From: Litoribacterium kuwaitense
GTDB taxonomy: Bacteria; Bacillota; Bacilli; Bacillales; DSM-28697
NCBI RefSeq assembly: GCF_011058155.1
Contig: NZ_JAALFC010000015.1
Span: forward strand, 1 to 64,000
Reading direction: 5' to 3'
DNA: 64,000 nucleotides
Under the pieces are notes generated by a model. The model searched no databases. It saw only the letters and a list, made by a program, of their open reading frames with translations, and was not told the DNA's origin. This document shows, one piece after another, positions 1 through 9,028 of this stretch. Each line of letters opens with the position of its first letter. Position 1 is the stretch's first letter. Made by a program: the position numbers and the translations under genes.

Positions 1-2
1 AA

Positions 3-2189
3 AATCGAGACGACTTTCTCGTTCGAGATATACGGCTGATCCTCGAGGACGGCACAGTGATTAGAGATCCAGATTACTCTGATCCGTTAGAAAATATCGC
101 CGTAGGCGACAGCAGTTCTGCTCTACAATCTGTCGACCTATCATTCAACATTCCGAAAGAAAAGCTAGTAGCCAAAGCTTATTTATGGGACACAACGGCT
201 TTTACAGATGGTGCACACACACTCACTGTGTCTTATGAAGGCCAGGAAAAAGAGCATACAGTATATGTCGATAACACCGCGCCTTTCATCACATCAAGCC
301 TCCGGTCCACCCCTTACAAAGGATCGTTCACAATCGACGCCGAGGTCATCGACGATGGCGCTGGGGTAAAAACAACAACCGTTATGTTGGACGAAGAGCT
401 CATTGACTTGCCTTATGAAACTTCATCAGCCAGACTCTCTCCTGGAGAGCACACACTTACTATTGAAGCAACGGATGACGTCGGTAACCAGCGTCAAGAA
501 ACGTTTACCTTTACGACCGTAGATGAGCACCCCAACCAGCCAGACATGATTATGCCAGCGGACGGAGCGACAGATGTTTCTCTAGGAACGCCTCTGCAAG
601 CAAAAGTGACCGATCCGACAAATGATGCACTACAGGTGCGTTTTTTCGAAGGCCGAAAGCACTTTACCGATTCCGGGACGATCACCTTTTCCAAAGGTGC
701 AACCGATACCGAACCACCAATCGTTCTTCATCCAGACGCAGAGGAAATGATGAATGATGCAGAAAAGCAATTAATGGCTGCCATTGATAATGAGATGGTT
801 ACGACCACTACGTCAAACGGCACATTCCCTTACCATCGATTTGACATTAATTTAAAGCAGCCGCTCAAACAGCACGAAACAGCTGAAGCCGTTTGGCATG
901 GAAAGACACTACCCGGCCGGAAGGTTACGATGTACGCATGGAACCCTTCCGCAGACCGTTGGGTGTCACTTGTGGAACATATTGGTGAAGACGAGGAATC
1001 CTTTGAACTTAAAGCAACGATCGATCGATCTTTTATAGAAAACAAGAAGATTCAGTTACTGGTTCAAGATGAAATTCCTTCTTCCCCAGACGACTACGAC
1101 TATACGTTTGTCTGGATGACAGATACGCAGTATTATGCCCAATCTTACCCACACATTTTTAAGAGCCAGGTCGAGTGGATTCGTGACCAACAAGAAGAGA
1201 TGGACATCAAATATGTGTTTCATACAGGCGATATCGTCAACGTCTATAACAATCTCAGACAATGGGAGGTTGCTGACAAACACATGAGTATCCTCGAAGA
1301 TGCGAATATTCCGTATGGGGTTTTGGCAGGTAATCATGATGTGGAACAACAGACGATTGACTACAATATGTATGAACAGTATTTTGGCGAATACCGTTTT
1401 GCAGAACAACATTATTACGGAGAGTCGTATAAAAATAATCGCGGACATTATGACCTCATTTCAGCAGAAGGCAATGATTTCATCATGCTCTATATGGGCT
1501 GGGGAGTTAACGAAGAAGGAATTGCATGGATGAACGATGTGCTCGCTCGCTATCCAAATCGCATGGCAATTTTAAACTTTCATGAGTATTTGCTGACATC
1601 AGCAAATCGAAGCGACGTCGGCGTCCGTGTCTATGAAAACGTCGTTAAGCCTAATCCTAATGTCATTGCTGTTTTGTCCGGTCACTATTTTGACAGCGAA
1701 ACACTCATTGACCCTATTGATGACGATGGTGACGGCGAACCAGATCGCCATGTATATCAAATGCTTGCCGACTATCAAGGTGGACCAGAAGGCGGACAAG
1801 GATATATGCGCCTCTTTCACGTAGACAAAGACAGCCATCAAATCTATGTCAACACGTACTCTCCTTATATGGATGATTACAACTTTTTTGATACCGATGA
1901 ATACGGGGAAAAGGATGAATTTATTATCCCGCTTTCTTTAGAACCCCTTGAAAAGCAAATAGCCACCGATGCTTTTGCATTAAACATTTATACAGATAAA
2001 CCTATTGGTCAAACGCAATCCATTGAAAGTGGTGAAACTGCAACCGTCGAGTGGGCTACAAAGAAAGACAAGATGTACAGCTGGTATATTATAGCCACCG
2101 ATACCTTCGGAGGGACGACCCGCTCTGACCTTTACACTTTTACGACTCACTCAAGTACTAGAAAAGCCAAAGAGTCATTTTTCCGATAA
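3..2189 (+). CDS. Secreted calcineurin-like metallophosphoesterase with Ig-like domains (5' end cut by window)
   Basis: The frame is open to the left edge, so this is the C-terminal ~729 residues of a longer protein. The first third is beta-rich, with repeated Ig/fibronectin-like segments (two copies of a TFTT strand end) typical of extracellular Bacillaceae proteins. The catalytic module follows: WMTDTQYY (metal ligands D and Q), TGDIVN, AGNHDV and SGHYFDSE. These are the metallophosphoesterase blocks, but the usual GHxH block reads GHYF, so its second His is absent. A DDDGDGEPD stretch after it looks like a calcium-binding loop. The C-terminal part returns to Ig-like sequence. The substrate is unknown; phosphodiester or nucleotide hydrolysis outside the cell is inferred from the family. 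No sortase motif or SLH domain is seen at the C terminus. A strong terminator follows. Confidence 0.85.
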   Translation, partial: NRDDFLVRDIRLILEDGTVIRDPDYSDPLENIAVGDSSSALQSVDLSFNIPKEKLVAKAYLWDTTAFTDGAHTLTVSYEGQEKEHTVYVDNTAPFITSSLRSTPYKGSFTIDAEVIDDGAGVKTTTVMLDEELIDLPYETSSARLSPGEHTLTIEATDDVGNQRQETFTFTTVDEHPNQPDMIMPADGATDVSLGTPLQAKVTDPTNDALQVRFFEGRKHFTDSGTITFSKGATDTEPPIVLHPDAEEMMNDAEKQLMAAIDNEMVTTTTSNGTFPYHRFDINLKQPLKQHETAEAVWHGKTLPGRKVTMYAWNPSADRWVSLVEHIGEDEESFELKATIDRSFIENKKIQLLVQDEIPSSPDDYDYTFVWMTDTQYYAQSYPHIFKSQVEWIRDQQEEMDIKYVFHTGDIVNVYNNLRQWEVADKHMSILEDANIPYGVLAGNHDVEQQTIDYNMYEQYFGEYRFAEQHYYGESYKNNRGHYDLISAEGNDFIMLYMGWGVNEEGIAWMNDVLARYPNRMAILNFHEYLLTSANRSDVGVRVYENVVKPNPNVIAVLSGHYFDSETLIDPIDDDGDGEPDRHVYQMLADYQGGPEGGQGYMRLFHVDKDSHQIYVNTYSPYMDDYNFFDTDEYGEKDEFIIPLSLEPLEKQIATDAFALNIYTDKPIGQTQSIESGETATVEWATKKDKMYSWYIIATDTFGGTTRSDLYTFTTHSSTRKAKESFFR

Positions 2190-2261
2190 AAAAACCATTT
2201 GCGGTTAGATGTATCGTGTTACAAAATCCTATTGATGCTCATAACTAACAGTTCTAAAGAT

Positions 2262-2303
2262 AAAGCTGCCTTTTGTCACAGAATGACAAAAGACAGCTTT
2301 TTT
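2262..2303 (+). terminator. Rho-independent terminator after the metallophosphoesterase gene
   Basis: A 17-bp nearly perfect stem (AAAGCTGCCTTTTGTCA and its complement with a 5-nt loop) ends in a run of T on the + strand. No gene lies between it and the start of the opposing rsgA 3' end. Confidence 0.85.
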
Positions 2304-2444
2304 AATGTCCACCTAAATATTTAAAATCGACTTTACGAACAACAAGCAAACGTGGCTTAAAAGCACTGCCTCACTAAATTTGCACACCACGACTAGTACT
2401 TCTACTTTTTACGAAAGGTACGAATCAACATCCCATTTAGTGAG

Positions 2445-3512
2445 CTATTTATAGCCACGATGGCGATAAGTCGCCTTGATATTCTTCGACATTTGCTTCC
2501 ACTTCTGCTTTTCATCGATTTGCGCTTTTTGATCTTGCTTTCGTTTTTCAAATGCGATTTCCCGCTGGAGCTTTAAATAGCTCTCGTATCTTTCCTCCGT
2601 TAACTCACCAGATGCGAGCGCCTCCTTCACACGACAGTCAGGCTCCGTATCGTGCTGACAATCCAGAAAACGGCACTCACGAGTGAACTGCTCCACATCA
2701 TTAAAGGCGGTATCCATCGCTTGTTCGCCGTCCCACAGCTGGAGCTCACGCATTCCCGGCGTATCAATTAACAACGCACCGCTCGGTAGCTGAAACATTT
2801 CCCGATGCGTCGTCGTATGACGCCCTTTATGATCATCAGCTCGGATGTCCTTCGTTTGCTGAACATGTTCACCGAGAAGTGCATTGACTAAAGTCGATTT
2901 ACCGACACCTGAGGAACCTAATAAGGTCGCTGTGTTTCTCGGCGGCAAATGTGTCATCAGTACCGGAATCCCTTCCCCAGTCACACTGCTGACAGTCACG
3001 ATGGGCACACCGAACGCCACATCTTCCACTTGCTGAATATAGCTGGCGATGGTCGCTTCGCCACACTCGTCTTTTTTCGTTAACACAATGACCGGTACAG
3101 CCCCACTCTCATACGCAAAAATCATATAACGCTCAATGCGGCGCGCGTTAAAATCTGCATTCAGCGAGCTGACGATGAGAATCGTATCTACATTTGCCGC
3201 AATCAGCTGTGCTTCTGTTTTCTCCCCCGGCGCCTGCCGCATACATTGACTTTTTCTTGGGAGAATTTCTTGAATCACTGCTTTCTGTTCGTCCATTCGT
3301 TTATCAGCAACGACCCAATCTCCGACTGCTGGGAAATCAAGGGATGAAGCAATTTGATGATAAAACTTGCCGCTGACTTGGGCGAGGTACACACACTCTC
3401 CATCCGAAATTCGGTAATGATTGCGTTGGACACTAATGACTCTTGCCATTTGCGCTATATCCGCAGACGACGAAATCGAATCGTCCCAACCTAGTTTGTC
3501 TAAATGATGCAC
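2445..3512 (-). CDS. rsgA: Ribosome small-subunit-dependent GTPase A family protein (RsgA/YjeQ)
   Basis: A 355-residue circularly permuted GTPase that, in the family, binds the 30S subunit late in assembly and hydrolyses GTP. An N-terminal OB-fold (about 1-100) precedes the permuted G domain: G4 VLTKKDE near 145, the P-loop GSSGVGKST near 200 and DTPGMREL near 255. The C-terminal zinc site is CRFLDCQH followed by a later C. The start is GTG at 3512, 8 nt after AAGGAGGA. That Shine-Dalgarno is one arm of a perfect TTCCTCC/GGAGGAA inverted repeat. Many Bacillus genomes carry a housekeeping copy next to prpC-prkC and a second copy elsewhere. The isolated position here suggests the second copy, but this cannot be decided from the window. 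Confidence 0.9.
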   Translation of the reverse strand: MHHLDKLGWDDSISSSADIAQMARVISVQRNHYRISDGECVYLAQVSGKFYHQIASSLDFPAVGDWVVADKRMDEQKAVIQEILPRKSQCMRQAPGEKTEAQLIAANVDTILIVSSLNADFNARRIERYMIFAYESGAVPVIVLTKKDECGEATIASYIQQVEDVAFGVPIVTVSSVTGEGIPVLMTHLPPRNTATLLGSSGVGKSTLVNALLGEHVQQTKDIRADDHKGRHTTTHREMFQLPSGALLIDTPGMRELQLWDGEQAMDTAFNDVEQFTRECRFLDCQHDTEPDCRVKEALASGELTEERYESYLKLQREIAFEKRKQDQKAQIDEKQKWKQMSKNIKATYRHRGYK

Positions 3513-3709
3513 TTGTTGTATTCCTCCTTAAATTTCGGAGGAAAAGCCCCACAACACCGTTATGCCGACCATTCCTCCATTTTATATGTGATAGACATTT
3601 TTACCATGACACTCATCAACATCACTCCTTTAATAAAATGGAAAAACCTTTTGAACCTCTTAGTTATAACTTAATTGTGGATAAGAGTAAAGGGATTGTG
3701 AGCCGCCAA

Positions 3710-6361
3710 CTATTCCCGTTGATTCACTTTAGACTGTTGGGACAGCACTTTTACGTAACCTCTGCCGCCATCGATCTGGATCCACTGCCCATCTTGTATG
3801 ATTTCCGTCGCTTTCGTCACACCGACGACCGCAGGCAAACCATACTCTCTTGCAACAACAGCGCCGTGTGTCATCACCCCACCAACTTCAGTAACTAAAC
3901 CTGCGATGGAAACAAACAACGGCGTCCAGCTGGGGTCGGTAAAAGTGGTAATGAGAATATCGCCCTCTTGAATATTCGCCTCCTCCATCGAATGAACGAC
4001 ACGGGCTCGCCCTTGCACAACTCCTGCGGAAACCGGAACTCCAGCAATGGCTCCTTCTGGCAGGTCTTTGGAATGTCTCTCTCCATAAAATACTTCTCCT
4101 TCTGACGTGAGCACTCGCGGTGGCGTAAGTGTTTGATGATGTGCAAAAGCTTCTTTCCGTTCCCTTAGTGTATCTGTTGAAATTGGCGACTGAGACAAAT
4201 ATCTAAATTCATCAAACGTCAGAAAAAAAGCATCTGCCGACTCTTCTAAAAATCCTTGCTTAACTAGGCGGCTCGCCTCCTTCAGCAATGCCTGTTTATA
4301 GACAAAGTATCGTTGGATGAGCATATATTTTGGGTATTCCCGAAATCCAATGCAACTGCGTAACCGCTGAATCATTTTCTTCGTTTTTTTTACCTTTCTT
4401 TTTCCCCCAGGTAAACGAGCGAGACGATCGTAAAGTTCCTGCGCCTTTTCGTCCGCTTCTCTCACACCTTCCTCCCATTTTTGCTGATGGGCACCATTCT
4501 TAAAGTTTTGGATATGACTGTAGATCAACTTTGCGAGCGCAGCAGGTTGTTCCGACCAGCGAGGCTTTGTTATATCAATCTCACCAGCACAGCGCATACC
4601 ATATTTCTGTAAATAATCATCTAAATGCTTGCCCACCTTTTCTCCTCCTGGGAGTTGTGCCAAGGTATCCATAAACTCCGGCTCGTTTGCATGACGCAAA
4701 TAGTCTCTAACTTCAGGATAAGGACGTGCCGTATCCGCAACGTCTAAAAGAGCCATCCCCATATTTGATGTTACATTATTTGGTACTGAACGGGAAAGGA
4801 TGTCCGACACATTCTCTTCTCCAAGCCACTTTTTCATTTTTCGATTGAGCCAGTTCGCTGCATAAAGACCGACTATGATGACCCCAAGTCCACGAGGATC
4901 AAAGACACGCCGCTTCAACTCCGTAAAATCCTTCAAGATAAAGGAAAATAACGCGTCATCAGATCGTAGGGCAATCGATGTTTTTAATGCTTGGAGAGAC
5001 ATGTCATGATTTTTAATGAGCTCTTGAACGGTCGTCCCATCATTTTTCACATACGCACGCAGCCCATGAAGGAGCAAACGCCAAGAGACCTTCTCATTTC
5101 CAAAAGCGAGAACGCGTTTTCCACGCGGCAACTGACGTATGAAAGCCTTTCTCTGAAACAAAGCGCTAAGCGCCGCTAACATTAAAGGGTCATTTCTCCC
5201 CACTGTCTGCATCGTTAACCACCGTCCGAACGACGTCGCCAAATCATGCGATAAATCTAAGAACAAGCGGCTGCCAGCTTCATGCAGAGGCATTTCAGTA
5301 AGATAACGAAAAAAGGAGACGCCAAGTGGCTTCATCGCATCGGTCATCATTTGCTGATGGCCTACACACATATACACGTGAGCTTTTTCATCTTGCCCTT
5401 CCGGCAATGGATAAAGTGTCGTAATTGGGCGGCTTTGCAAAAGATAAAGCGTACCGTCAGCGATTCCCCACTCAATATCCTGAGGCTCTTGAAAATAATG
5501 CTCCACCCGCCGACCAAGCCGTTCCAGTTGCAACAGCTCTTCATCACGCAGCACAGATTGGTGGTGACGATCGTGCACAACCGTTTGCTTACGCGTTCCA
5601 CCTTCCGTGCCAAACATAATCGCTTCAGGTTTCTTGGAAATATTTTGCTCCACAACACGAGCATTCTGTATTTTGTAGTGATCTGCGTGAACACGCCCTG
5701 AAACGAGTCCTTCACCCAACCCGTAACACGCAGCAATTGCCGTCGTTTGACGATGAAAGGTCACGGGATCCGCCGTAAACAACACACCTGATGACTCTGG
5801 TTGAATCATCCGCTGCACAATGACAGCCATTTGCACTTCATCATGGGCATACTGTCTTTTTTGCCGATACGACACCGCGCGGTCGGTAAAAAGTGACGCC
5901 CAGCACAGCCGAATGGCTTCTAAAATGTCTTCAACACCAGACACATTCAAATATGTCTCCTGTTGGCCGGCAAACGACGCCCCACGTAAATCCTCTGCCG
6001 TCGCACTAGAACGGACAGCAAATGACGCCTCGGCATCGTACCTAGAAAGATGATACTTCATTTCTGACACAACGTCTGCCGCCATCTCATGAGCAGCAAT
6101 CGTGTGACGAATCTCCTCATTTATCAGAGCCATACGCTTCGTCTCACTTAAAGGCAACGAAGAAAGTTCAGCAAAAAGTGGCTGCAGTATTTCCGCCATT
6201 CCTTGAATCGCTTTTTCATATCCGTGCGTCGTCACACAAAATCCACTAGGGATTGCAATGCCGTCTACTCGTGACAGTATCCCGAGATTGACTGCTTTTC
6301 CGCCGACTAGACGACGATGAGACTTGTCAATGTCCTGTAATGGTAAGGCGTAGGGCGTCAC
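3710..6361 (-). CDS. PEP synthase / rifamycin phosphotransferase-type dikinase
   Basis: An 883-residue swivelling phosphotransferase of the PPDK superfamily. The N-terminal ATP-grasp domain shows VGGKAVNLG, SFAVRSSATAEDL, ASFAGQQETY and GVLFTADP. The far C-terminus holds the phosphohistidine domain (GGVMTHGAVVAREYG; the His is present). No PEP/pyruvate-binding TIM barrel follows it, so the architecture is that of rifamycin phosphotransferase (RPH) and of the Bacillus protein called Pps, not of a true PEP synthase. RPH uses ATP to phosphorylate rifampicin; the substrate here is inferred. The start is placed at GTG 6361, 8 nt after AAGGAGG. The longer reading from GTG 6418 adds 19 residues and has no good ribosome-binding site. 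Monocistronic. Confidence 0.8.
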   Translation of the reverse strand: MTPYALPLQDIDKSHRRLVGGKAVNLGILSRVDGIAIPSGFCVTTHGYEKAIQGMAEILQPLFAELSSLPLSETKRMALINEEIRHTIAAHEMAADVVSEMKYHLSRYDAEASFAVRSSATAEDLRGASFAGQQETYLNVSGVEDILEAIRLCWASLFTDRAVSYRQKRQYAHDEVQMAVIVQRMIQPESSGVLFTADPVTFHRQTTAIAACYGLGEGLVSGRVHADHYKIQNARVVEQNISKKPEAIMFGTEGGTRKQTVVHDRHHQSVLRDEELLQLERLGRRVEHYFQEPQDIEWGIADGTLYLLQSRPITTLYPLPEGQDEKAHVYMCVGHQQMMTDAMKPLGVSFFRYLTEMPLHEAGSRLFLDLSHDLATSFGRWLTMQTVGRNDPLMLAALSALFQRKAFIRQLPRGKRVLAFGNEKVSWRLLLHGLRAYVKNDGTTVQELIKNHDMSLQALKTSIALRSDDALFSFILKDFTELKRRVFDPRGLGVIIVGLYAANWLNRKMKKWLGEENVSDILSRSVPNNVTSNMGMALLDVADTARPYPEVRDYLRHANEPEFMDTLAQLPGGEKVGKHLDDYLQKYGMRCAGEIDITKPRWSEQPAALAKLIYSHIQNFKNGAHQQKWEEGVREADEKAQELYDRLARLPGGKRKVKKTKKMIQRLRSCIGFREYPKYMLIQRYFVYKQALLKEASRLVKQGFLEESADAFFLTFDEFRYLSQSPISTDTLRERKEAFAHHQTLTPPRVLTSEGEVFYGERHSKDLPEGAIAGVPVSAGVVQGRARVVHSMEEANIQEGDILITTFTDPSWTPLFVSIAGLVTEVGGVMTHGAVVAREYGLPAVVGVTKATEIIQDGQWIQIDGGRGYVKVLSQQSKVNQRE

Positions 6362-6553
6362 CTTTTCAGCCTCCTTCTTTGGTAAAAACTGATTATAGAT
6401 GGCGAACAAAGTTTTCACTACTTTTCTTTATCTTATGATAACGCATCAAAACTCGTATTTTAATCAATTTTTCTAAATTTCCGAATCGTAGATAATGTGG
6501 TACATTTATAGTATTTACATGTGAAAGATTCCTAAAAAGGGGGAGAGTGAAGG

Positions 6554-7545
6554 ATGACATACGAAGCAGACGCTATGCGGTATGAAAAAATGAAATATCA
6601 GAGAGTCGGCGTGTCTGGGTTACGTTTGCCTGCGATCTCACTTGGTCTATGGCACAATTTCGGCGAAGAAGATTCGTTTGAGAACGGCCGCGCCATTTTG
6701 CGAAGAGCCTTTGATATGGGGATTACGCATTTTGATTTAGCAAATAATTATGGACCGCCGCCAGGATCAGCAGAGGAACTCTTCGGTAAGATGATCGTGA
6801 ACGACTTTGCACCTTATCGTGATGAGATAATTGTTTCAAGCAAAGCAGGTTATTTCATGTGGGACGGGCCTTACGGAGAGTGGGGTTCTAAAAAACACCT
6901 TGTGGCAAGTATCAACCAAAGCTTACGAAGAATGCATCTCGATTACGTCGATATCTTCTATTCTCACCGACCAGATCCTCATACACCAATCGAAGAAACG
7001 ATCCACGCACTTGATTTCATCGTCAAACAAGGCAAAGCGCTATATGTCGGTCTGTCAAATTACACAGCAGAGCAAACCGAAGAGGCGATCAACATTGCCA
7101 ACAGCATCGGCACACCGCTGATCATCCATCAACCTTCCTACAGCATGGTCAATCGCTGGATTGAGGATGGATTGCAAGACGTGTTACAGCAGCATGGTCT
7201 TGGAACAATCGTTTATAGCCCATTGGCACAGGGACTATTGTCTAACAAATATTTACACGGAATTCCTGATCATTCCCGCGCAGCCAATCCGACTGGTTCT
7301 TTACAAAAATCAGCAGTGACACCTGAGCTTATAGAGAAGCTGCAAAACTTCATACAATCGCTGCCGAACGCAATCAATCCCTCGCGCAAATGGCGATTGC
7401 GTGGGTACTTCGAGGCGAACGTGTCACATCTGCGTTGGTTGGGGCAAGCAGTGTCAGTCAGTTAGAAAATAGCGTCGCCGCCTTAGAGCACCTCAATTTT
7501 TCTTCTGAGGAACTGAGCCAAATCGAGCACATTTTACAAAATTAA
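6554..7545 (+). CDS. Aldo/keto reductase (YghZ type), frameshifted near its 3' end
   Basis: NADPH-dependent reductase of the potassium-channel-beta/YghZ branch. The catalytic tetrad residues are seen in DLANNYGPPPGSAEELFG (D, Y), VSSKAGYF (K) and FYSHRPDPH (H). The ATG follows a GGGGGAGAG purine run. The first frame stops at 7465 after 303 residues, the last ~30 of them foreign. The -1 frame continues the family sequence (ERNQSLAQMAIAWVLRG, ALVGASSV) to a stop at 7545, giving the normal ~330 residues. The break lies at about 7348, where AAAACTT should read AAAACCTT: one C is missing. This may be a sequencing error or a recent pseudogene. The stop is 9 bp from the end of a mobile element. Confidence 0.85.
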
Positions 7546-7554
7546 GGCTATACT

Positions 7555-7914
7555 GTGAACTACTCACCACTTAGCTTGAAGTGGGAGCTTCTCACTTCCA
7601 CGACGAAAGCAACCTTTCGTCTCCATGAGCGTTACTTCGGGAAGTTCCTGCCCTAGATGTCCGACGATTCGGAGTTTCTTTTCGTACCTTGGATATTTTA
7701 CGCATGGAAGGATACGCTTGGTTTTCGCATGATTAGTTTCTCCATGCAACCTCATATGTCCAGTTTTCAAAGAACACTTCATACTTTTATGACAACATAC
7801 GTTCGGTCAAGTACGTCTTTAGACGTACTTGACCGAAAGCCAATTCATCTGCATCTTATCACTGGGATGTCACCCTTCACATGCTTGAAGATTGAGACTT
7901 CTTGGCAAAAAACG
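7555..7914 (-). mobile_element. IS200/IS605-derived non-autonomous element, copy 1 (tnpB internally deleted)
   Basis: About 360 bp, closely matching copy 2 at 20167-20512. Read on the minus strand, the left end follows TTTTTAA and carries subterminal inverted repeats, including a 15-bp hairpin around AAGTACGTCTAAAGACGTACTT. Next is a 72-codon ORF (7782-7564) whose C-terminal half (GQELPEVTLMETKGC, GSEKLPLQAKW) looks like the tail of a TnpB nuclease. The right end is a hairpin, AAGCTCCCACTT with AAGTGGTGAGTAGTTCAC, of the kind that ends IS605-type elements and forms the omega-RNA scaffold of TnpB. No transposase core is left. The left end abuts the T-tract of the terminator for the permease gene at 7965. 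Assignment to IS200/IS605 is by recognition of end structure and TnpB tail. Confidence 0.65.
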
Positions 7915-7918
7915 TTAA

Positions 7919-7962
7919 AAAGCACTCCTTAACCTGTTGCAGAGGTTAGTGGAGTGCTTTTA
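7919..7962. terminator. Bidirectional rho-independent terminator
   Basis: AGCACTCC..AACCT with AGGTT..GGAGTGCT forms a stem flanked by A-runs on one side and T-runs on the other. It can end the DMT permease transcript (minus strand). The mobile element is inserted directly at its 3' T-run. Confidence 0.8.
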
Positions 7963-7964
7963 TT

Positions 7965-8804
7965 TCACGCGCCCCAAACACCGATCGCAATAATTCCAGC
8001 CGTAATTAACGCTGAATAAGCAACTCTTCGTAAACCTTCTGCTTCCTTCAGCAACCAAACACCGAGAATCGAGCCAACAACCGTACTGATTTCCCGAATG
8101 GGCGCTAATTGTGAAACTGGACCAAGCTTCATAGCGAACAAAAACAACAAATACGAGCCTGGCGTAAGCACAGTTCCTAAAATGATTTTCCGCCAGTTTT
8201 CCTTCCATTCGCTCTTTGCGTCTTTTAAAACGGACACGTTGCGCCCTAACATGATGATAAAACCGATGTTTGCCAGCTCAAGTAACGATAACGGCGAGAT
8301 GTAATTGAGTAGCATTTTATCAGTCAACGTATAGCCTGTAATGGATAGGCCAACACCTAAAAGTGGCCAATACGTCACGATACGGCCTTTTGGCATATTC
8401 CATATACCGCCGATCGCAAATAAACCGACCACTACAGCAGATACACCTAACCAGCCAATGAAACTCAAATGTTCACCGAACAATGCCACCCCGAGAACGG
8501 GAACAAACAAAGCGGCTAACCCCCGCATGACCGGATATGCCTGTGACATATCTGCGCGCTGATACGCCCGGGGGAGGAAGAAAGCATACCCCATTTGAAA
8601 AAGACAGCTTAACATCATCAAACCATAGCCAGCAAGTGGAATACCTTCTTGAATGTCATGTATAAAAAATGGCAGAAAGATAAAAAAGCCAAAAAAATGC
8701 GTCAGCAATAGAAACATATTTTTGTTACGGCTTGATTTTGTATACATATTCCACACGGCATGCATAATGCCCGAAACAAGAACAAGCGACACAGCCATCG
8801 ACAT
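7965..8804 (-). CDS. EamA/DMT-superfamily permease
   Basis: A 279-residue, very hydrophobic protein with about ten membrane segments and the internal duplication of the drug/metabolite transporter (EamA) family. The short charged loop KSSRNKNMF after the first segment and PVMRGLAALFVPVLG at the half border are typical. The start is ATG 8804 with AAGGGGGAG 7 nt upstream; the GTG at 8828 lies upstream of that site and is rejected. The substrate is unknown. Single gene between two terminators. Confidence 0.85.
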   Translation of the reverse strand: MSMAVSLVLVSGIMHAVWNMYTKSSRNKNMFLLLTHFFGFFIFLPFFIHDIQEGIPLAGYGLMMLSCLFQMGYAFFLPRAYQRADMSQAYPVMRGLAALFVPVLGVALFGEHLSFIGWLGVSAVVVGLFAIGGIWNMPKGRIVTYWPLLGVGLSITGYTLTDKMLLNYISPLSLLELANIGFIIMLGRNVSVLKDAKSEWKENWRKIILGTVLTPGSYLLFLFAMKLGPVSQLAPIREISTVVGSILGVWLLKEAEGLRRVAYSALITAGIIAIGVWGA

Positions 8805-8934
8805 CGTAAGCTCCCCCTTGTTTTTCACTGAAAAACAAATAAAACCAATTTTTTGTGTTTTTATATGCTTTTGATTTGTTTATACACTTTACTCCTCATC
8901 ACTGCGGATGTCAATTGTCATACATCGGTGGATA

Positions 8935-8979
8935 TAAAAAAATCCGAAACATAGACATTGGCTGTCTATATTCCGGATC
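8935..8979 (-). terminator. Terminator after the flavin oxidoreductase gene
   Basis: On the minus strand, a TCCG..ATAGACA stem pairs with TGTCTAT..CGGA and is followed by TTTTTTT. Confidence 0.8.
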
Positions 8980-9028
8980 TATATGACGAGATGCACTTCA
9001 TGTTGTTCTCACGGGAGCGGCATTAAAT

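Noticed and set aside
5362-5736. Several ORFs of 60-150 codons antisense to or out of frame with large genes (for example within the dikinase, dnaN and gyrA genes).
   Set aside because: They lack ribosome-binding sites and are fully inside well-supported genes.
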